Under the pieces are notes generated by a model. It ran no database searches, was not told the origin of the DNA, and worked only from the letters and a program-made list of their open reading frames with translations. Both the position numbers and the translations under genes were made by a program. DNA of 64,000 nt, taken from the NCBI RefSeq assembly GCF_019145475.1, contig NZ_JAHTKI010000014.1:1-64000 (forward strand), read 5' to 3'. This stretch comes from Pseudomonas botevensis. Lineage in GTDB: Bacteria > Pseudomonadota > Gammaproteobacteria > Pseudomonadales > Pseudomonadaceae. Shown piece by piece: positions 60,579 to 64,000 of this stretch (within the stretch, counting starts at the first letter, position 1; each line of letters starts with the position of its first letter).

Positions 60579-61814
60579 TCACTCCCTTGAGACTTTCACA
60601 TCATTGGGCGAGAACCCGGGATGGTTGATGCCGTTGCGCTGCGTCACTTCATTGACCCGCGTGGCATCGGCAAACTGTTTGTACGCCACCACCACGGCCG
60701 GAAAACTCTCCTGAAACGACTTGCTGATCAGCCGCACACCGGACGAGGCAACCGCCTTGAGGTGCGCGCCAATCGCGTCCTTCACATCGGCAATGGCTTG
60801 ATAGTGCGCGGGATCGGCCTTGTATTCCGCCCCCTGGAGCACCTCTTCCACCTGTTTGAGCAAATGGGTGATGTCATCGTTGACCGGCACCTCTGCGCGC
60901 ACAACGGGTTTATCCGCCTGCTGGGCGACAGTGGTGGTCGATGTCAGCTTGACCGGTCTGGTCGCCACCGGCATCGAGCCGACCCACTGCGCCACTTTGA
61001 CGATCAGGGTGTCCTGCACCAGATTGGCCACCGCCTGCGCCGCCGCGTTGGTGTCGGTGCCGGTGGTGATCTTCGGTGCATCGGCCTTGCGGATCGCTTC
61101 GAGTTGTTGGGACACGTCGGCAATCACGCCACGGTAACCCTCCTTCGCGAAGGCCTTGAGCTCCTTGATATCACCAAGCAAACCCTTGAACTCCGCCGCC
61201 ACTTCCTTGGGCAGTTCCTTGACCGCTTTGACCAGTTCGGTGATTTCCCGGTACTGGTCGATCAGCGGCTGCAACTGCTCCTTGATCACCTCATAAACCC
61301 CGGTGAGGCTGTTGCGCAGATTGGCGATGCCAATGCGCGCAGCCTTGATCAGGGTCATCGCCTGCTCGAAACGCGCCACCGCCGACCCAAGCAAGGTATC
61401 AGCCTTGGCCAGCAGCACTTTCTGGGTGCTGACAGTGGCGGTCGGGAACGGCAACGGCAGGTCGGGGTAGAACTTCAGCGTGAACGTGACCAGCCCGCCG
61501 TCCTGGCGAGTGTGGGTCATGTCGCACTCGCCGACCTTGACCTGCAAGCGTCCGAGCCACGGATGCGCCAGCTCGCCGCTGCCCTGCTCCAGTGCCTTGA
61601 GCAGCTTGTCGCGCTGCTCCAGGCAATCGGGGCCGACGATAAACGCCGTCAGGTCGTGGGTCTTGGCCTGCTGGCCGAGATCCTCGAAAAACGGCAGGTC
61701 GCGTTGCGGATACTCATGCAACTGACCTTTGCGGCCGACCGGGGTTTTCGCCTGATCGACCCAAAAACCGACACCGCGAAACGATGCCGGCACCAAACGA
61801 TCACGCCAGCTCAT
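60579..61814 (-). CDS. DNA circularization/tail protein N-like
   Basis: The 411-residue protein starts with the Mu N-type DNA circularization domain (SWRDRLVPASFRGVGFWVDQ, QLHEYPQRDLPFFEDLG). A long helical remainder follows. In contractile tails this protein belongs to the baseplate hub. It overlaps the tape measure stop by 4 bp (ATGA). Confidence 0.9.
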   Translation of the reverse strand: MSWRDRLVPASFRGVGFWVDQAKTPVGRKGQLHEYPQRDLPFFEDLGQQAKTHDLTAFIVGPDCLEQRDKLLKALEQGSGELAHPWLGRLQVKVGECDMTHTRQDGGLVTFTLKFYPDLPLPFPTATVSTQKVLLAKADTLLGSAVARFEQAMTLIKAARIGIANLRNSLTGVYEVIKEQLQPLIDQYREITELVKAVKELPKEVAAEFKGLLGDIKELKAFAKEGYRGVIADVSQQLEAIRKADAPKITTGTDTNAAAQAVANLVQDTLIVKVAQWVGSMPVATRPVKLTSTTTVAQQADKPVVRAEVPVNDDITHLLKQVEEVLQGAEYKADPAHYQAIADVKDAIGAHLKAVASSGVRLISKSFQESFPAVVVAYKQFADATRVNEVTQRNGINHPGFSPNDVKVSRE

Positions 61815-63694
61815 TGAGCACCTCCCATGGACAGCGAGCGATAGCCGATGCGCGACGACACGGCCAGGCCCGGCTGGTTGGTTTGCGGTTGTTCGGTACG
61901 CAGCCCGGCCGGCGCATTTTCGAAGCGCACGGTCAGGCCGCCTTCGAGTTGCGTCCGGTTGTTGGCGGCGCTTTGCTGGATCAGGTTACTGGAGGTCTGC
62001 GGCAGGGAGCCGCCCTGCAACGTGCCATTCGCCGCCGGTGCCTGGCTTGCACCAAAGAACGCTGGCGCCAGTTCACCCTTGCCTTCGGCATTGGTCTGGC
62101 GCTGCGCCTGGGTCAACGTTTCGACCTTCCCGGTGACCTTGGCGATCAGCCCGGCGAAACCACCGTCGAACAGTTCCTTGATCGGCGCAATCACGGTTTG
62201 CAGCTTCTGCCACAACTCGCCGAACCACTCGGTAATCGGCCCCCAGTTCTTGATGATCTGCCCCAACGGTGTCCACTCGAACATGTTGTGCAGGAACTCC
62301 AGCACCGGCGCGGCCAGTGCCTGCACCACGCCCCACAGCGCCGAAAACACTTCGCTGATCGGCTGCCAGTACATCGCGATCTGTTCCAGCGGCGACCATT
62401 CGAACAGACTCTGAAAGAAGCTTTTGACCTGCTGCGCCGAGGTTTGCAGCGCGGCCCAGATCGGCTCGAAGAACGTGACGATGCTGCCCCAGTTGTTGAC
62501 GATCATCCCCAGCGGAGAGTAGTCGAACAGCGTGCCGAAGAAGTCTTTGACCACTTGCCCCGCTGCTTGCAACTGCACCCACATCGGCTCGAAAAACGTG
62601 ACCACCGCGCCCCAGGCACTGACGATCATCTGCATCGGCGAGAAGTCGAACAGATTGGCCAGGAAGCCCTTGATGGCCTGCGCCGCCGGTTGCAGGGTGG
62701 CCCAGATCGACGCGAAGAAGCCGCTGATCGCGCCCCAGTTCTTGATGACCATACCCAGTGGCGTCCAGTCGAACAGCCCTTTGAGGAACGACATCAGCGG
62801 CACGCTCAACGCCTTGAGCAATTCCCAGATCGCCGAGAACAACCCGGTCAGGGGCGCCCAGTTCTCCAGGATCATGCCGGCCGGTGTCCACGAGAACACC
62901 GATTTGAAGAAATCGATCACCGGTGCGGTGACCGCTTTGACCTTGTCCCAGATACCCGAGAAGAACCCGGCGACCGGTTGCCACAGTGCCGCCAGCGCTT
63001 GCAGCGGGCGCCAATCGAGCACCGAGCGCAGCCTCGCCATGGCGTCGGCCGCTGCATCTTTCACGCCTTGCCACAGGCCCGTGAAGAATGCGGAAATCGG
63101 TGTCCAGTTGGCGATGATCAGACCGGCCGCCACGGCAATGCCCATGGCGATCAGCATGATCGGGTTGGTCTTGAGCACCATGCTCATCACGTCCATGACT
63201 TGTGTCGCGCCGGTGATGGCGGTCTGCATGGCCGAGAACACAATGGCGCCAGCCGCCAGTCCCTCAACCAGTTTCGGGTTGTCGGCGAGCAGACTGCCGA
63301 CCTGAGTCAGCATGGGCTCCAGACCCACCACCAGCGCCCCGACGGCAGGCACCAGTGCCGCGTCCACCGCCGTCGAGACTTTCGCCATGGCGTCACTGAA
63401 CACGTTAAGGTTTTGCGCGGCGGCTTTCGGTGTTTCGGGCAGGTCGACGGCTTTTGCCGACTCACTGACCTCGGCCAGCTTGCCCTGAAACGCCGCCGCC
63501 GACTTGATCCCCTCCACGAACGGCGTGACCACGCTGCCGCCCTTGAACAGGCCACTGATGTCGATCTTGCCCAGACCGGCCTGTTCGAGGTTTTTCTTGA
63601 AACTCTCGACCTTCTTCGAAAGAGCGCCGAGCTTGGGTGACAGTTCATCGATGCCCGTGATCAGCACCGGTTTTGCTTTGTCTTCGTCTGCCAT
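61811..63694 (-). CDS. Tail tape measure protein with 41-residue tandem repeats
   Basis: The 627-residue protein sets tail length. Residues 1-185 contain hydrophobic membrane-active stretches. From residue 228 seven units of exactly 41 residues start at W228, W269, W310, F351, Y392, W433 and W474. Each has the pattern (W/F/Y)-(S/T/R)-P...NWG...FF-x-x-(I/M)W...LF-(D/E). A degenerate unit starts at about residue 187. It starts in ATGA overlap with the frameshifted chaperone extension. Confidence 0.93.
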   Translation of the reverse strand: MADEDKAKPVLITGIDELSPKLGALSKKVESFKKNLEQAGLGKIDISGLFKGGSVVTPFVEGIKSAAAFQGKLAEVSESAKAVDLPETPKAAAQNLNVFSDAMAKVSTAVDAALVPAVGALVVGLEPMLTQVGSLLADNPKLVEGLAAGAIVFSAMQTAITGATQVMDVMSMVLKTNPIMLIAMGIAVAAGLIIANWTPISAFFTGLWQGVKDAAADAMARLRSVLDWRPLQALAALWQPVAGFFSGIWDKVKAVTAPVIDFFKSVFSWTPAGMILENWAPLTGLFSAIWELLKALSVPLMSFLKGLFDWTPLGMVIKNWGAISGFFASIWATLQPAAQAIKGFLANLFDFSPMQMIVSAWGAVVTFFEPMWVQLQAAGQVVKDFFGTLFDYSPLGMIVNNWGSIVTFFEPIWAALQTSAQQVKSFFQSLFEWSPLEQIAMYWQPISEVFSALWGVVQALAAPVLEFLHNMFEWTPLGQIIKNWGPITEWFGELWQKLQTVIAPIKELFDGGFAGLIAKVTGKVETLTQAQRQTNAEGKGELAPAFFGASQAPAANGTLQGGSLPQTSSNLIQQSAANNRTQLEGGLTVRFENAPAGLRTEQPQTNQPGLAVSSRIGYRSLSMGGAQ

Positions 63695-64000
63695 CACTGC
63701 ACCTGCTGCATCGCATTGATCCGTTGCGCGTGCTCCAGCGATTCGCGGAGCACATCCAGTGGCCTGGCCATCATCTGTTCGGGGTCAACCTTCCAGAACC
63801 AGGCCAGGTCATAGGCGACTGCGATCAGGTCGGTGATGGCTCCGACGCCGCACTCATGAAAAAACTCGCAACGGCCCAGCTCAGCGCGTTGAGGTCAGCC
63901 AGATCCAGCTGGTTGACCGACGACGGCGGAATGCCGGCGCACACGGCGATGTACTTGGCCGCGACGTCCATGTCGAGGCTGACCTCTTCGCTCTTGTCGA
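63694..64000 (-). CDS. Tail assembly chaperone, -1 frameshift fusion product (5' end outside)
   Basis: The extension frame (residues after the slip: HECGVGAITDLIAVAYDLAW ... INAMQQVQ) has no start codon upstream of the slip site: a stop in that frame lies at 63895-63897. It is reachable only by a -1 slip of the gp41-like frame at 63858-63864. The product equals the Mu gp41-gp42 or lambda G-GT type fusion that coats the tape measure during assembly. Confidence 0.8.
63825..64000 (-). CDS. Tail assembly chaperone gp41-like, zero-frame product (5' end outside)
   Basis: The visible 58 residues (AKYIAVCAGIPPSSVNQLDL, ALSWAVASFFMSAASEPSPT) match the Mu gp41-like tail assembly family and end at a TGA (63825-63827). 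It is the shorter partner of the frameshift pair, upstream of the tape measure as in nearly all tailed phages. Confidence 0.82.
   Translation of the reverse strand, partial: DKSEEVSLDMDVAAKYIAVCAGIPPSSVNQLDLADLNALSWAVASFFMSAASEPSPT
63858..63864 (-). other. Programmed -1 frameshift slippery heptamer
   Basis: On the minus strand the zero frame reads AGT TTT TTC, giving the heptamer T TTT TTC in the correct phase. A small hairpin (GTCGG / CCGAC, 63829-63846) follows 11 nt downstream. After the slip the frame stays open for about 55 codons to the tape measure start. Confidence 0.8.

Larger units (their letters stand above)
48100..64000 (-). mobile_element. Contractile-tail cluster, probably R-type tailocin (right end outside the window)
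   Basis: About 16 kb of phage tail and lysis genes lie on the minus strand. In transcription order they are tail chaperone with frameshift, tape measure, N, P, gp45, gp46, gp47, gp48, five fibre/chaperone cassettes, endolysin and Rz/Rz1. The order follows Mu/SfV-like contractile tails. The mutS-cinA(pncC) interval is the known home of R-type tailocins in fluorescent pseudomonads. No integrase, att repeat, capsid or terminase gene is seen. The sheath, tube, regulators and holin would lie to the right. A complete prophage cannot be excluded from this window alone. Confidence 0.85.

Noticed and set aside
61784..63640. 618-codon plus-strand frame rich in His/Arg/Gln
   Set aside because: It is antisense to the tape measure; its repetitiveness only mirrors the 41-residue repeats and the composition is unlike a real protein.
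48100..64000. Complete inducible prophage
   Set aside because: No integrase, att site, terminase or capsid gene is visible and the left border is seamless, so a tailocin is preferred. The right end is outside the window, so this remains open.

Overview
The window is chromosomal DNA of a Pseudomonas, most likely of the P. fluorescens group. The evidence is the high G+C content, the REP palindromes with a GCGGGC/AAGCCCGCTCCCAC core, and clearly recognisable Pseudomonas genes: quiP, rhlG, finR next to fpr, erdR next to dgkA, a PA3611-like secreted protein, and pncC-recA-recX flanked by a phage-tail cluster. No tool was run. All identifications rest on reading the translated sequence and on knowledge of the families.

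Layout. 1-8 kb: end of a collagen-like secreted protein gene, a DUF1145 membrane protein, two tandem OmpA-type lipoproteins, two SEC-C zinc-motif proteins around a LEA14-like lipoprotein, an isochorismatase-family hydrolase and the AHL acylase quiP. 8-18.5 kb: the four-gene 'ligase-associated' DNA repair set (MBL exonuclease, ATP-dependent ligase, Lhr-type helicase, PdeM). It is split in the middle by a complete basic amino-acid ABC transporter operon that carries a desuccinylase-like gene. 18.5-28 kb: dcd, a cold-shock gene, a DUF481 protein, an alkyltransferase-like protein, an AmpG-type permease, proS, dinB and two tandem identical initiator tRNA genes with near-consensus promoters and terminators. 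28-36 kb: an MprF-type aminoacyl-phosphatidylglycerol synthase coupled to an AcvB/VirJ-type periplasmic hydrolase, then kup and rimO. 36-46 kb: RNA modification genes (a pseudouridine-synthase homologue, trmO, tapT), rhlG, fpr/finR, dgkA, erdR and a LOG-family protein. 46-48 kb: recX, recA with a LexA box upstream, and pncC.

48.1-64 kb (right edge): a contractile-tail cluster, all on the minus strand and therefore read toward pncC-recA. From the right edge it encodes a tail assembly chaperone with a textbook -1 frameshift site (T TTT TTC), a tape measure built of exact 41-residue repeats, Mu-type N, P, gp45, gp46, gp47 and gp48 baseplate proteins, five consecutive tail-fibre genes each followed by its own chaperone-like gene, then an endolysin and a nested Rz/Rz1 spanin pair. 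No capsid, terminase or integrase gene is visible, and the left junction with pncC is seamless. This fits an R-type tailocin at the known mutS-cinA locus of fluorescent pseudomonads, although the right part lies outside the window.

The most notable feature is the fibre array. All five fibres share an approximately 70-residue N-terminal adaptor beginning MDYPK and then carry unrelated C-terminal tips (one of unknown type, a collar type, glycine-rich, gp53-like, glycine-rich). An intrinsic terminator separates the first fibre cassette from the other four, and a second strong terminator lies inside the endolysin reading frame. Together these suggest a modular, perhaps expression-tuned, receptor-binding repertoire.
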